A DNA stretch of 64,000 nt from Bog-473 sp963828825. Lineage in GTDB: Bacteria > Actinomycetota > Acidimicrobiia > Acidimicrobiales > RAAP-2. The first letter of the stretch is position 1; each line of letters begins with the position of its first letter. The notes under the pieces were generated by a model, which had not been told where the DNA came from, did not search any database, and worked only from the letters and a program-made list of their open reading frames with translations. Shown here one piece after another: positions 47,189-55,430 of the stretch. Both the position numbers and the translations under genes were made by a program. The stretch is taken from assembly GCA_963828825.1 (NCBI GenBank), contig CAWHGF010000001.1, positions 1-64,000 of the forward strand, given 5' to 3'.

Positions 47189-47482
47189 ATGTCCCCGGAG
47201 ACCGAGCAAGACGTAGTCGAAGAAGGTGAGCCGGTCGAGCCAATCGGGCACGTGCGCGTGGTCTACCTGGGGCCCGTCGCTCCCCACTGGGAGGTGCAGT
47301 CCGACTACGGCCCGCCCGAGGTGATCGACCAATTCCGGGAGCGGGTGCTGGCCCGGCTGGTGCTGCTGCCCCCGCACGATCCCCAGTTCCGGCGCAACAG
47401 CGAGCGTGTGGTGCGCGACGCCGAGCGCGAGCAGCTGGCTCTCGAGTGGGTGCTCGACTGGGGCGAGGAGGCCGAGGCCTGA
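47189..47482 (+). CDS. Small hypothetical protein
   Basis: 97 residues; ATG follows AGGAGGGTGCC. An acidic start leads into IGHVRVVYLGPVAPHWEVQ, then a helical C-terminus (FRERVLARLVLLPPH, RNSERVVRDAEREQLALEW). No motif known. Divergent from the second whiB across a 172-base intergenic region. Clear ribosome site and coherent composition support it as real. Confidence 0.75.
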   Translation: MSPETEQDVVEEGEPVEPIGHVRVVYLGPVAPHWEVQSDYGPPEVIDQFRERVLARLVLLPPHDPQFRRNSERVVRDAEREQLALEWVLDWGEEAEA

Positions 47483-47673
47483 GCCCCCTGGCCCTCTGAG
47501 CCCCGGGGCCTTCCTGGGCCCCGGGCAGGGGGCCCAGCTCCGCCGCAGGTGCGGCATCAGCTGCACCCAAGTTGCTCCCGACGTGCCACTCCGGTGAGAC
47601 CCACGCCATGAAAACTTGCGCCGTTGTTGTTGGGGAGTTGCGGACAAAGAGTCCGCCCGAGGGGGGAGACAGC

Positions 47674-48051
47674 ATGGGAGACACGTACACCATGGATGCG
47701 GCGGTGGTCCGGGACGTCCGGCAGCGGCTCGGCGAACTGACCGGCGACGAGGCGGCGCTGGTGCGCACGCTCACGCCGGAGGACCTGACCGAGGCGGCCA
47801 TGGCGGAGCACCTGCTCGTCCTCGTCGATCTGCTGGCGACGATCCGCGACGACGAGGCCGTGGCCGAGTACGTCTACGCCATCGCACCCGGGTGGGACGG
47901 CACCATCGAGACACTGCTCCTCGGGGGACGGGTCACCACCGCGTTCACCCGCTTCGAGCTCGAGACCTGTGGGGCCCAGCGGGCCACCACGGAGCGTCGC
48001 GCGCCGGTCCGGCGGACCCACGCGCTCCGCGTGCCCGCGACAGTGGGCTGA
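47674..48051 (+). CDS. Hypothetical protein
   Basis: 125 residues from ATG 47674 (GGGGGGAGAC upstream); an earlier ATG at 47608 would add 22. Acidic helical core (AAVVRDVRQRLGELTGDEAA, AMAEHLLVLVDLLATIRDDE) then a basic tail. No domain recognised. Its last codons form the first copy of a 25-bp direct repeat that recurs after the stop, hinting that the 3' end was altered by duplication. Confidence 0.55.
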   Translation: MGDTYTMDAAVVRDVRQRLGELTGDEAALVRTLTPEDLTEAAMAEHLLVLVDLLATIRDDEAVAEYVYAIAPGWDGTIETLLLGGRVTTAFTRFELETCGAQRATTERRAPVRRTHALRVPATVG

Positions 48052-48090
48052 CCCACCCCGGGCAGCGCGTGCCCGCGACGGTGGGCTGAC
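48028..48090 (+). repeat. 25-bp direct repeat at the end of the 47674 gene
   Basis: CGCGTGCCCGCGACAGTGGG followed by CTGAC (48028-48052) recurs at 48066-48090 with one A-to-G change. Each copy includes a TGA stop. Looks like a short tandem duplication. Confidence 0.75.
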
Positions 48091-48149
48091 GCGTCACTTG
48101 GCGAACGGCGCCCGGCCGGCGGTCCGGCCGGCTGGGCGACGGGACGCGT

Positions 48150-49355
48150 TCAGTCCAGCAGTCCGATGCGGGCGAGCCACAGCCCGGGCGCGTCGACCTC
48201 GGCCGGCGTCGGCAGCCACAGCTCGTCGGCCCACAGTCGGGCCAGCGCGCTCTCGTCCGCCCGTTCCAGCACGCCCGTCACGAAGGCGCGCCCGCGGTCG
48301 ACCTCGTCCTGGCCGACGTTGAGCCCGAACAGGCCGGCGAAGGCCTGCTCGCCCTTGCCCTCCTCGATCCGGTAGCGGTACCAGGCCTCGCGCAGGGCCG
48401 ACGGCGTCGACGTGAGGGTCTCGGCGATGCCGGCGGTGATGTGATCCACGTAGGCACCGATGGCGGTCGTCTGCGCCGTCAGCGCGGCCGAGATGCTGCG
48501 CTGCTCGGGGCTGATGAGATCGGACAGCAGCGCCTCGGGATCGCCCAGTGCGTCCTCCAGCGCGGCCTGGTCGCCCAGCCCGTCACCGAGACGCTCGACG
48601 ATGGAGCGCTGCGCGGCCGCGGCGTGGGCCGAGGCGTCGCCGAGCAGTGTCATGAGCGAGGCCCGCACGCCGGGCCGGGTCAGCACCGCGTGCATGGTGA
48701 GCTCGCGCAGGCAGACCCAGAGCTGCACCTCTTGCAGCGGGAGGCTCCAGTCCTCGGCGAAGCGGCCCACATTGCCCGGCACGAGCAGCAGGGTCGACGA
48801 CTCGGGCCAGGGCAGCGGGAGCGCGTACTGCCCGAAGGCCCGTCGGGCCAGGTGTCCCGCCGCCGAGCCGAACTGCATGCCGAGGAAGACCGGGCCGAGC
48901 GTGAGGGCGAACTGCCCGAGCAGCCCACTGAGGCCGCCGGTCGAGTCGGGGTCGAACTCGCTCAGGTCGAGCGAGGAGGGCACGGCCGCCGCGCCCTGCT
49001 GCTGCGCCTCGACCATGGACTTGAGGACGGGCCGATAGGCCTCAAGGACGCGGAAGCTCCACTGCCCCGGCCCGACGGCCTCGAAGGAGACGCCGCCGGC
49101 GCCCGAAGCGGGGCCGATCCCGGTCGCCTCGACCACGTGCATCTCGGCGACGCGGGCCAGTTCCTCGAAGGCGATGCGCACCAGCGGATCGGGGTTCTCG
49201 TCCTCGCCCCCGTCCGTGGCGACCCCGAAGGCCAGGGTGCGGGCAGCTTCGAACCAGCTGTCGGCGGACCCCGGCCCCGAGCCGATGACCTTCATCAGGT
49301 CCCCGAGGAGGCCCCCCATCGGATTGTCGGGGTCGCTCGAACCGAACATGCTCAC
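48150..49355 (-). CDS. Zincin-like (DUF2342) protein with degenerate metal site
   Basis: 401 residues of the DUF2342 zinc-dependent-metalloprotease-like family: FGSSDPDNPMGGLLGDLM, a long helical body, and WVCLRELTMHAVLTRPGVRA where active members read HEVTHH. Here the first and fifth residues of HExxH are Arg217 and Met, so both zinc-ligand positions are lost. It is probably non-catalytic, a trait that may be shared by a subfamily. GTG 49355 comes six bases after TAGCAT formed with the upstream stop. It pairs with an inactive HtrA-like protein 9 bases upstream. Confidence 0.8.
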   Translation of the reverse strand: MSMFGSSDPDNPMGGLLGDLMKVIGSGPGSADSWFEAARTLAFGVATDGGEDENPDPLVRIAFEELARVAEMHVVEATGIGPASGAGGVSFEAVGPGQWSFRVLEAYRPVLKSMVEAQQQGAAAVPSSLDLSEFDPDSTGGLSGLLGQFALTLGPVFLGMQFGSAAGHLARRAFGQYALPLPWPESSTLLLVPGNVGRFAEDWSLPLQEVQLWVCLRELTMHAVLTRPGVRASLMTLLGDASAHAAAAQRSIVERLGDGLGDQAALEDALGDPEALLSDLISPEQRSISAALTAQTTAIGAYVDHITAGIAETLTSTPSALREAWYRYRIEEGKGEQAFAGLFGLNVGQDEVDRGRAFVTGVLERADESALARLWADELWLPTPAEVDAPGLWLARIGLLD

Positions 49356-49361
49356 TCTCGC

Positions 49362-49367
49362 ATGCTA
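49362..49367 (-). promoter_or_regulatory. TAGCAT hexamer using the upstream stop codon
   Basis: TAG stop of the PDZ protein (49367-49365) begins TAGCAT, six bases before GTG 49355, as at other junctions in the window. Confidence 0.35.
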
Positions 49368-50583
49368 GGAGGACGTGCCGAGGGTGATGTCCACGACCTT
49401 CGTCCCTGCCGGCTGCTGGACCGAGAGCGTGACGGTGGTGCCCGGTGGCAGGACGTAGAGCCGGCCCCGCAGCTCGGCCATGGAGCGGACCGGCGTGGAG
49501 TCCACGGCCACGATGAGCTGGCCCACCTGCAGGCGGCCCGAGGCCGGCCCGCCGGACTGCACCTGCGCCACCCTGGCCCCCCCGTCGTCGGGGGCATCGG
49601 TGCCCTGCACCCCCAGCCAGCCGTGCACCACCCGGTTCTGGGACCGGAGATCGTCGGCGACGCCGACGACGAGGTCGCTGGGCAGGAAGGTGGCGGGGGA
49701 GGTGCCCGGGTCGGGGTCGTAGAGGATCCCGATCACGTCGCCGGCGGCGTTGAGCAACGGCTCGCCGGCGATGAGCGAGGGCGTGTCGGGGGTCGAGGTG
49801 ATCGAGGGCATCGTCGAGGCGGGCCCGCTGGCGATGGCGGCCCCGACGTCGGTCACCGCACCGGCGGTGCAGTGCAGCGCGACCGCGCGCCCTCCCGCGG
49901 GCACGAAGGTCAGTGCCATGTCGGGCGTGCCGCTGGCGAGGTTGGCGTCGTCGGCGAAGGTCGCCACCGGAAGATCCTCGGCCACGCTGACCAGGGCGAC
50001 GTCGGACGTCTTGTCCACGGCGACCACAGAGGCCGGCTGGAGCCTGCCGTCGGGGCCGACCATGAAGATGCGCTGCAGCCCGCCCAGGAGGTCGGCGGTC
50101 GTGGCCACCAGCCCCCCCTCGGCCACGGCGACACCGATGAGCAGCACCGGGCCGTGGGTGGTGGTCGCCTGGAGCTCGACGATGGAGTGCCCGGCCGCAT
50201 CGGCCACGGCGGGCAGGGAGTTCTGTGCACCGGCCAGCGTGGTCAGCGGCCCGGCTGGCCGCCGTGTCCTGCGTGGCGGTGCCCAAGGGGTGGTCCGACG
50301 CCGGCGAGAGCAGCACGATGACCCAGGCGACCACGGCCATGACCGCACCGACGCCCACGAGGACCATGATGGCGCTGCGGTAGTTCTGGCGCGCCGGGGG
50401 GTTGCGCAAGGACGGGACGCCCGCCGCGGGGCCCGGACCGGCCACCTCGCTGGGGTGGCGCCACAGCCGGTCATCGGGGTCGATCCAGCCGCGCTGAGGA
50501 GAATCGGGCCCGTCGCCGCTGCTTTCCCCGCCCTCACCCGGGCCCGGCGTGCCGTCCTCCGGCTCCTCGGGCGTGTCACTCAC
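49365..50583 (-). CDS. HtrA-like membrane PDZ protein without catalytic residues, frameshifted
   Basis: From GTG 50583: an acidic cytosolic start (SDTPEEPEDGTPGPGEGG), a helix (SAIMVLVGVGAVMAVVAWVI), then a frame break near 50250. The other frame gives the chymotrypsin-like fold: VLLIGVAVAEGGLVATTADLL, VAVDKTSDVALVSV, LIAGEPLLNAAGDVIGIL and a PDZ domain (HGWLGVQGTDAPDDGGARV). Where HtrA has TNxHV and GxSGGP there is TTADLL and AGEPLL, so the His and Ser are missing. One extra C at 50250-50252 explains the break. Likely a protein-binding pseudoprotease; it may still be expressed if the shift is an artefact. Confidence 0.78.
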
Positions 50584-50653
50584 CTGAGCGACGATACCGA
50601 GAAAGACCAGGAAAGTGCGGTCGGCCGACGGACCGGCCGTACCATGAGGCCCC

Positions 50654-51655
50654 ATGTCCCGCGACCTGGCCATCGATCTCGGCACGGCCAACACGCTGGT
50701 CTATGCCAAGGGAAAGGGTCTGGTGCTCAACGAGCCGACCGTCGTCGCGCTCGATTCGCGCAGCCGCGAGGTACTCGCCATCGGCACGGACGCGTGGCAG
50801 ATGATCGGTCGCACGCCGGGGTACATCGTGGCCGAGCGACCGCTCCGTGGCGGTGCCATCACCGACTTCGAGGTCACCGAGCGGATGCTCAGCGTTCTCC
50901 TGCGCCGGGTGGGGGTCGGGCGGCTCAACCGGCCGAAGGTCCTGATCTGCGTCCCCTCCGCCATCACCGCGGTCGAGCGCCGCGCCGTGAAGGAAGCGGC
51001 GCGCCGGGCCGGCGCGTCGGCCAGCTTCCTGATTGAGCAACCCATGGCCGCGGCCATCGGGGCCGGGCTGCCGATCCACGAACCCGTCGGCAACATGGTC
51101 GTCGACGTCGGTGGTGGCACCGCCGAGATGGCCGTGATCTCGCTGGGCGGGGTGGTGGCCGTGCAGGCACTGCGCTGCGGCGGGTTCGACTTCGACGCCT
51201 CCATTCAGAACTACGTTCGCCACGCCTACGGCGTGGCCGTCGGCGAGCGCACGGCCGAGGCGGTCAAGCTCGCCATCGGTTCCGCCTCGCCCCACGCAGG
51301 CGAGCAGCAGGCCGAGATCCGCGGACGGGAGGTGGCGACGGGCCGGCCCAAGACCGTGGTCCTGTCCCCGCTCGAGGTGCGCGGTGCGCTGGAGGACAAC
51401 GTCGCCTCCATCGTGGCGACCGCGGCCGACTGCCTGGGCGAGGCGCCGCCCGAGTTGGCCCAGGACATCATCTTCCAGGGCATCCACCTCACCGGCGGCG
51501 GCGCGCTGCTGCGGGGCATGACCCAGCGCCTGGCCGACGCCACGGCCGTCCAGGTGCACCTCGTCGACACGCCGCTCGAGTGCGTCGTCCAGGGGGCCGG
51601 CGTCTGCCTCGAGTCCTTCGACAAATTGAAGCGGCTCTTCTCCGACGAGGGCTGA
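50654..51655 (+). CDS. MreB-like actin homologue
   Basis: 333 residues of the MreB/Mbl family: LAIDLGTANTLVYAKGKGLV (phosphate 1), PKVLICVPSAITAVERRAV, VDVGGGTAEMAVISLGGVV (phosphate 2) and LTGGGALLRGMTQRLAD (adenosine). Builds membrane-associated filaments guiding cell-wall growth. Many actinobacteria lack it. ATG 50654 is eight bases from TACCAT (50640-50645). It is divergent from the HtrA-like gene and no mreC/D follow, so it may act outside a typical mre cluster. Confidence 0.92.
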   Translation: MSRDLAIDLGTANTLVYAKGKGLVLNEPTVVALDSRSREVLAIGTDAWQMIGRTPGYIVAERPLRGGAITDFEVTERMLSVLLRRVGVGRLNRPKVLICVPSAITAVERRAVKEAARRAGASASFLIEQPMAAAIGAGLPIHEPVGNMVVDVGGGTAEMAVISLGGVVAVQALRCGGFDFDASIQNYVRHAYGVAVGERTAEAVKLAIGSASPHAGEQQAEIRGREVATGRPKTVVLSPLEVRGALEDNVASIVATAADCLGEAPPELAQDIIFQGIHLTGGGALLRGMTQRLADATAVQVHLVDTPLECVVQGAGVCLESFDKLKRLFSDEG

Positions 51656-51685
51656 GGCTGGCCCGTCACCGTGGGTGGCGCGGGC

Positions 51686-52354
51686 TCACGGCGATTCGGC
51701 CGGCGCTCCCGAAGGCTCGTCGAGCAATTCGCTGGCCGCCTGGCGCACCTGCCAGTCCCGGTCTTCGGTCGCAGCACGGAGCGCGGGCGTCACCCGCGCG
51801 TCGTCGAAGCCCGCCAGCGCGACCGTGGCCCGGCGTCGCACCGTTGGCGAGTCGTGCAGCGCGGTGAGCACGGCCGGCAGGCCGGCGGGGTGGCCGATGG
51901 CGCCCAGCGCCGCCACCGCAGCCTCGCGGCAGCGGGCGTCGTCGTGCCCGGTCGCGGTCGCGGCCAGTACCGGGACTGCGGGCTGCGAGTGCCGCTCGGC
52001 CAGGAACCAGGCCGCGCCGACCACGACGAGCGGGTCGGGGTCACCCAGTGCGGCGATGACGGCACGGGGCAGCGACGAGCGCACGCCGGTGCCACGGGCG
52101 CCCAGTGCGACCTCGACGGCGCGCCGCCGCACCACCGGCGCGCCTCGGCCGAGGGCGGTCTCGACGTCAGCCGCCGTCAGCTCGCCGACGCGGGCCAGCG
52201 CACCCAGAGCGGCCACCTGCACGCCAGGATCGGGATCGGCGAGACCACGGCGGGCCCGGGTTGCGTCCCCCCGGTGCCCGGCCATGGTGACGCGTCGCCG
52301 CCGCACGTCGGCGCGGCCGTTGTGGCCCTCATCCGTGGCAACATCGTCGCTCAC
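51686..52354 (-). CDS. HEAT-repeat protein
   Basis: About 222 residues of tandem HEAT/PBS-lyase-type helices: LADPDPGVQVAALGALARVG, APVVRRRAVEVALGA, DPDPLVVVGAAWFLAE, CREAAVAALGAIGHPAG, SPTVRRRATVALAGFD and DRDWQVRQAASELLDE. A scaffold for protein binding. Start is either GTG 52354 or ATG 52285; with the first, its start is only nine bases from the divergent YlbL start. Its gene converges on the MreB-like gene. Confidence 0.82.
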   Translation of the reverse strand: MSDDVATDEGHNGRADVRRRRVTMAGHRGDATRARRGLADPDPGVQVAALGALARVGELTAADVETALGRGAPVVRRRAVEVALGARGTGVRSSLPRAVIAALGDPDPLVVVGAAWFLAERHSQPAVPVLAATATGHDDARCREAAVAALGAIGHPAGLPAVLTALHDSPTVRRRATVALAGFDDARVTPALRAATEDRDWQVRQAASELLDEPSGAPAESP

Positions 52355-52363
52355 CTTCTGAGT

Positions 52364-53590
52364 ATGTCCGAACCTGACGCGACCGCCGACGGGGAAGCCG
52401 CGGCGACCCCCACCTCCAGCGACGCCGCCCCCGACGGGGCCGGCGCCCAGCTGGCGCCCGCGCCACCGATCCCGCCCGCACGGCGGCGGCGGATCTGGCC
52501 CCGCGTCCTCATGGCCGTGGTGGTCATCGTCGTGGTGGCGACGCTGGTCGCCGCCCGCATTTCGATCAACTACTACGTGCTCACGCCGGGGGACGCCACG
52601 CCGGTCGCGCAGTTCATCGACGTGCCGGCCGCGGACAACCATCCCCTCACCGGCAAGATCCTCCTGACCGACGTCTTCGTCACCCAGCTGAACGCGCTCA
52701 ATTACCTGCGCTACCAGTTCTTCGACTCGGACAGCGAGGTGATCTCCGGCCCGGATCTGCTCGGTCCCACGCCGAACGAGAGCCAGTATCTCGCCCAGGG
52801 GTACCTCGAGATGGCCCAGGCGCAGTCGTTCGCCACCGCGGCGGCGCTGTCCCACCTCGGCTACACGGTCACCCCTTCCAACGCCGGCGCGCTCATCTTC
52901 GGGATCGAGCCGCACTCGCCGGCGGCCGCGACGTTGCACGTGGCCCAGGTGATCACTGCGGTGAACGGCATGCCGACGCTGAGCGACTGCTCCCTCGTTC
53001 ACTCGCTCCACGGCTTGACGCCGGGCTCGAGCGTCGCGCTCAAGGTGGAGGAGTCCTCCATCAACAACGTCGGTCAGTTCGTCAGCGGCCCGATCGTGAC
53101 CAAGTCAGTGAGGCTGGGCGCACCTCCGAAGGGACTGACCGACACCGGCTGCGGGCCGCCCACCAAGCCGACCGCGTTCCTGGGCATCGATCCGCAGACG
53201 CAGCAGGACTGGGACTTCCCGGTCAAGGTCACCGTGCACACCCAAGACATCGGCGGACCGTCGGCCGGCCTGGCCATGACGCTCGGCATCATCGACAAGC
53301 TGAGCAGCGGGCGCCTGACGGGCAACCGGATCGTTGCCGCCACGGGGACGATCGACCAGTACGGCAATGTGGGTGACGTCGGCGGTGTGGCCGAGAAGAC
53401 CATCGCGGTGGAGCAGGCGGGGGCGACCGTCTTCTTCGTGCCCTCGGTGGAGCTGCACACGGCCGAGTCCAAGGCCACTCCGCAGCTCCACGTCTACGCC
53501 GTGAACAACCTGAACCAGGTGCTGCGCATCCTCAAACGGCTCGGGGGCAGGGTTCCGTCCAAACCTGTGCCGGTCCAGGCGGCGCCGTAG
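52364..53590 (+). CDS. YlbL-type PDZ/Lon-like membrane protease
   Basis: 408 residues. Acidic, Ala/Pro-rich N-terminus, one membrane helix (VLMAVVVIVVVATLVAA), a PDZ-like middle (GIEPHSPAAATLHVAQVI) and a C-terminal S16 Lon-type domain with Ser300 in GGPSAGLAM and Lys345 in GVAEKTIAV, forming the Ser-Lys dyad. YlbL proteins are extracytoplasmic-facing in actinobacteria and firmicutes. The protease is intact, unlike its two protease-like neighbours. ATG 52364 is very close to the divergent HEAT gene. Confidence 0.92.
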   Translation: MSEPDATADGEAAATPTSSDAAPDGAGAQLAPAPPIPPARRRRIWPRVLMAVVVIVVVATLVAARISINYYVLTPGDATPVAQFIDVPAADNHPLTGKILLTDVFVTQLNALNYLRYQFFDSDSEVISGPDLLGPTPNESQYLAQGYLEMAQAQSFATAAALSHLGYTVTPSNAGALIFGIEPHSPAAATLHVAQVITAVNGMPTLSDCSLVHSLHGLTPGSSVALKVEESSINNVGQFVSGPIVTKSVRLGAPPKGLTDTGCGPPTKPTAFLGIDPQTQQDWDFPVKVTVHTQDIGGPSAGLAMTLGIIDKLSSGRLTGNRIVAATGTIDQYGNVGDVGGVAEKTIAVEQAGATVFFVPSVELHTAESKATPQLHVYAVNNLNQVLRILKRLGGRVPSKPVPVQAAP

Positions 53591-53593
53591 GCT
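53588..53593 (+). promoter_or_regulatory. TAGGCT hexamer using the ylbL stop codon
   Basis: TAG (53588-53590) is the stop of the YlbL gene and begins TAGGCT; six bases later comes ATG 53600. Confidence 0.4.
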
Positions 53594-53599
53594 CTGGCC

Positions 53600-55357
53600 A
53601 TGGCAGAAGGACGCGCCCCCATCTCATCGTCCCGGATCGCCACCGGCGACATCGCACACCACTCCTTCGCCGTCGTCCGGCGGGGCTTCGACAGCGACGA
53701 GGTGCGTTCGTACCTCCAGTCCGTGTCCCGCAGCCTCGAAGCCCTCGAGGCGCGCGAGGAAGAGCTGCGGACAGCCCTGGCCGAGGCCGAGGAGCGGGCC
53801 GCCCACCCGGTGGTCGACGAGGCCACTCTCACGGCGTCGCTGGGCCAGCACAGCGCGCAGATCCTGCGCCACGCCCATGAGGAGGCGGCCCGGATCGTCG
53901 CCCAGGCCCAGGAAGGGGCGGCCACGCTGCTGCGCGAAACGCAGAGCCAGGTGGACGAGTTGCAGGCTCGCACCGAGGCGTCGTCGGCCGAACGGGTCGT
54001 CGAAGTGGAACTGCTGGTCGCGAACGCGGAACAGGAGGCCCGGGTGGAGAGCGAGCGGATCATTGCCGAAGCTATTGCCGCGGGGGAGGCGATCATCACC
54101 CGCGCCAAGGACGAGGGCAAGGCCCTCCTCGACCAGGTCCAAGAGGCGCGCCGCCGCGTGCTGTCCGACCTGGCGGCCCGGCGGCGCGGGCTCGGGATCC
54201 AGATAGAGCAGCTGCGGGCGGCGCGGGACGAGATGGCCGCCTCGGTGCACGGGGTGCGTGACCGGGTGGACGGCATCCTGTCCCACCTGGACCGGACCGA
54301 CGAGGAGGCGCGGGCGGCCGCCCAGGGCGTGGCCGACCAGTTCCGACTCGGCACCGCCGAGGTGCCCCACGACCAGGACGAGACGGGGGAGGTGCCGCCC
54401 ACGGGGCCGACGCCGATCGTGCCCGGTGGGGCCGACGCCGACGCGGGGGAGGACGAGAGTGGTGCGCCCGGCCCCTCGGTCGACGAGCTCTTCGCTCGCA
54501 TCCGTGCCGGCTCGGGAGAGCCGGAGGAGCCCGCGGCGGCGGCCGATCCGCCGACGCCGCCGACGGGCGAGGAGCCCCGGACCGAAGAGGTGGCTGACGT
54601 GCCGGACCCGGCGAAGGCCACCGCTGCCGGAAGCGAGGTGGATGACGCCGGTGTCACAGGGGACGCGGCGGAGGATGGGGCTTCGGCGGAGTCCGGACCC
54701 GCCGAGACCGAGGTAGTGCCAGGGCCGGACGACACCCTCATCGCCCGACGTGACGAGTTGCTGACCCCGATCACGGCCCGACTGAGCCGGATCATCAAGC
54801 GCACCCTGGCAGACGACCAGAACCGGTTGCTCGACGAGCTGCGCATCACGCCGACGCTCGGGGTCGACGAGCTCATGGGTTCGGAGGGCGAGCACCTGGC
54901 GGCCTTCGCCGGCGCGGCGCGCAGCCACCTGGACGAGGCGTTCGCCGCCGGCACGATCTTCGCGGGAGCCGGCGCGGCGACCATCCCGAGAGGCGATGTC
55001 GTGGAGCACTCGGCAGCGGGTCTGGCCCGCGCCGTCGTGACGGCGCTGCGGCGGCAGGTGGGCGAGGGAACCGGCGACCCGGCGGACCGCGTCGGCGCCG
55101 CCTTCCGGGAATGGCGGGGCGAACGCGTCGAGCGGTTGGTCGGCGACCAGGCCACGCAGGCGTTCTCGGCGGGGGTGGCCGCCGCCAGCGCGGACGGCAA
55201 GGTGCGCTGGGTGGTCACGACGGCCGGCGGGTGTTCGGACTGCGAGGACAACGCACTGGCCGGCGCGGTGAGCGGCTCGGAGACGTTCCCGACCGGGCAC
55301 GCCCACCCCCCGGCCCATTCGGGGTGCCGCTGCCTCATTGCGCCGGCGACCGACTGA
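53600..55357 (+). CDS. DivIVA-like coiled-coil protein with phage-head-protein-like Cys tail
   Basis: 585 residues. The N-terminus carries a DivIVA-type membrane-targeting motif (FAVVRRGFDSDEVRSYL), then a long coiled coil to ~240 (RDEMAASVHGVRDRVDGILS), a disordered acidic linker (~250-380) and a folded C-terminal part. The tail has CSDCEDNAL (Cys545, Cys548), FPTGHAHPPAHSG and CRC (576-578), a pattern like the C-terminus of Mu gpF/SPP1-type phage head morphogenesis proteins. I know no described protein with this pairing. Context (MreB-like, YlbL) suggests polar or septal growth; the tail's role is unknown. Confidence 0.8.
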   Translation: MAEGRAPISSSRIATGDIAHHSFAVVRRGFDSDEVRSYLQSVSRSLEALEAREEELRTALAEAEERAAHPVVDEATLTASLGQHSAQILRHAHEEAARIVAQAQEGAATLLRETQSQVDELQARTEASSAERVVEVELLVANAEQEARVESERIIAEAIAAGEAIITRAKDEGKALLDQVQEARRRVLSDLAARRRGLGIQIEQLRAARDEMAASVHGVRDRVDGILSHLDRTDEEARAAAQGVADQFRLGTAEVPHDQDETGEVPPTGPTPIVPGGADADAGEDESGAPGPSVDELFARIRAGSGEPEEPAAAADPPTPPTGEEPRTEEVADVPDPAKATAAGSEVDDAGVTGDAAEDGASAESGPAETEVVPGPDDTLIARRDELLTPITARLSRIIKRTLADDQNRLLDELRITPTLGVDELMGSEGEHLAAFAGAARSHLDEAFAAGTIFAGAGAATIPRGDVVEHSAAGLARAVVTALRRQVGEGTGDPADRVGAAFREWRGERVERLVGDQATQAFSAGVAAASADGKVRWVVTTAGGCSDCEDNALAGAVSGSETFPTGHAHPPAHSGCRCLIAPATD

Positions 55358-55418
55358 CCAGGACTTCTTGCTGCCGCAGCAGCCCCGGGCTGGCCCTGGG
55401 GAGCGGTGCGGCGGACGT

Positions 55419-55424
55419 TAGGCT
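55419..55424 (+). promoter_or_regulatory. -10-like TAGGCT of the UPF0182 gene
   Basis: TAGGCT, six bases before GTG 55431, third instance of the same hexamer and spacing in the window. Confidence 0.45.
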
Positions 55425-55430
55425 CCCCTC

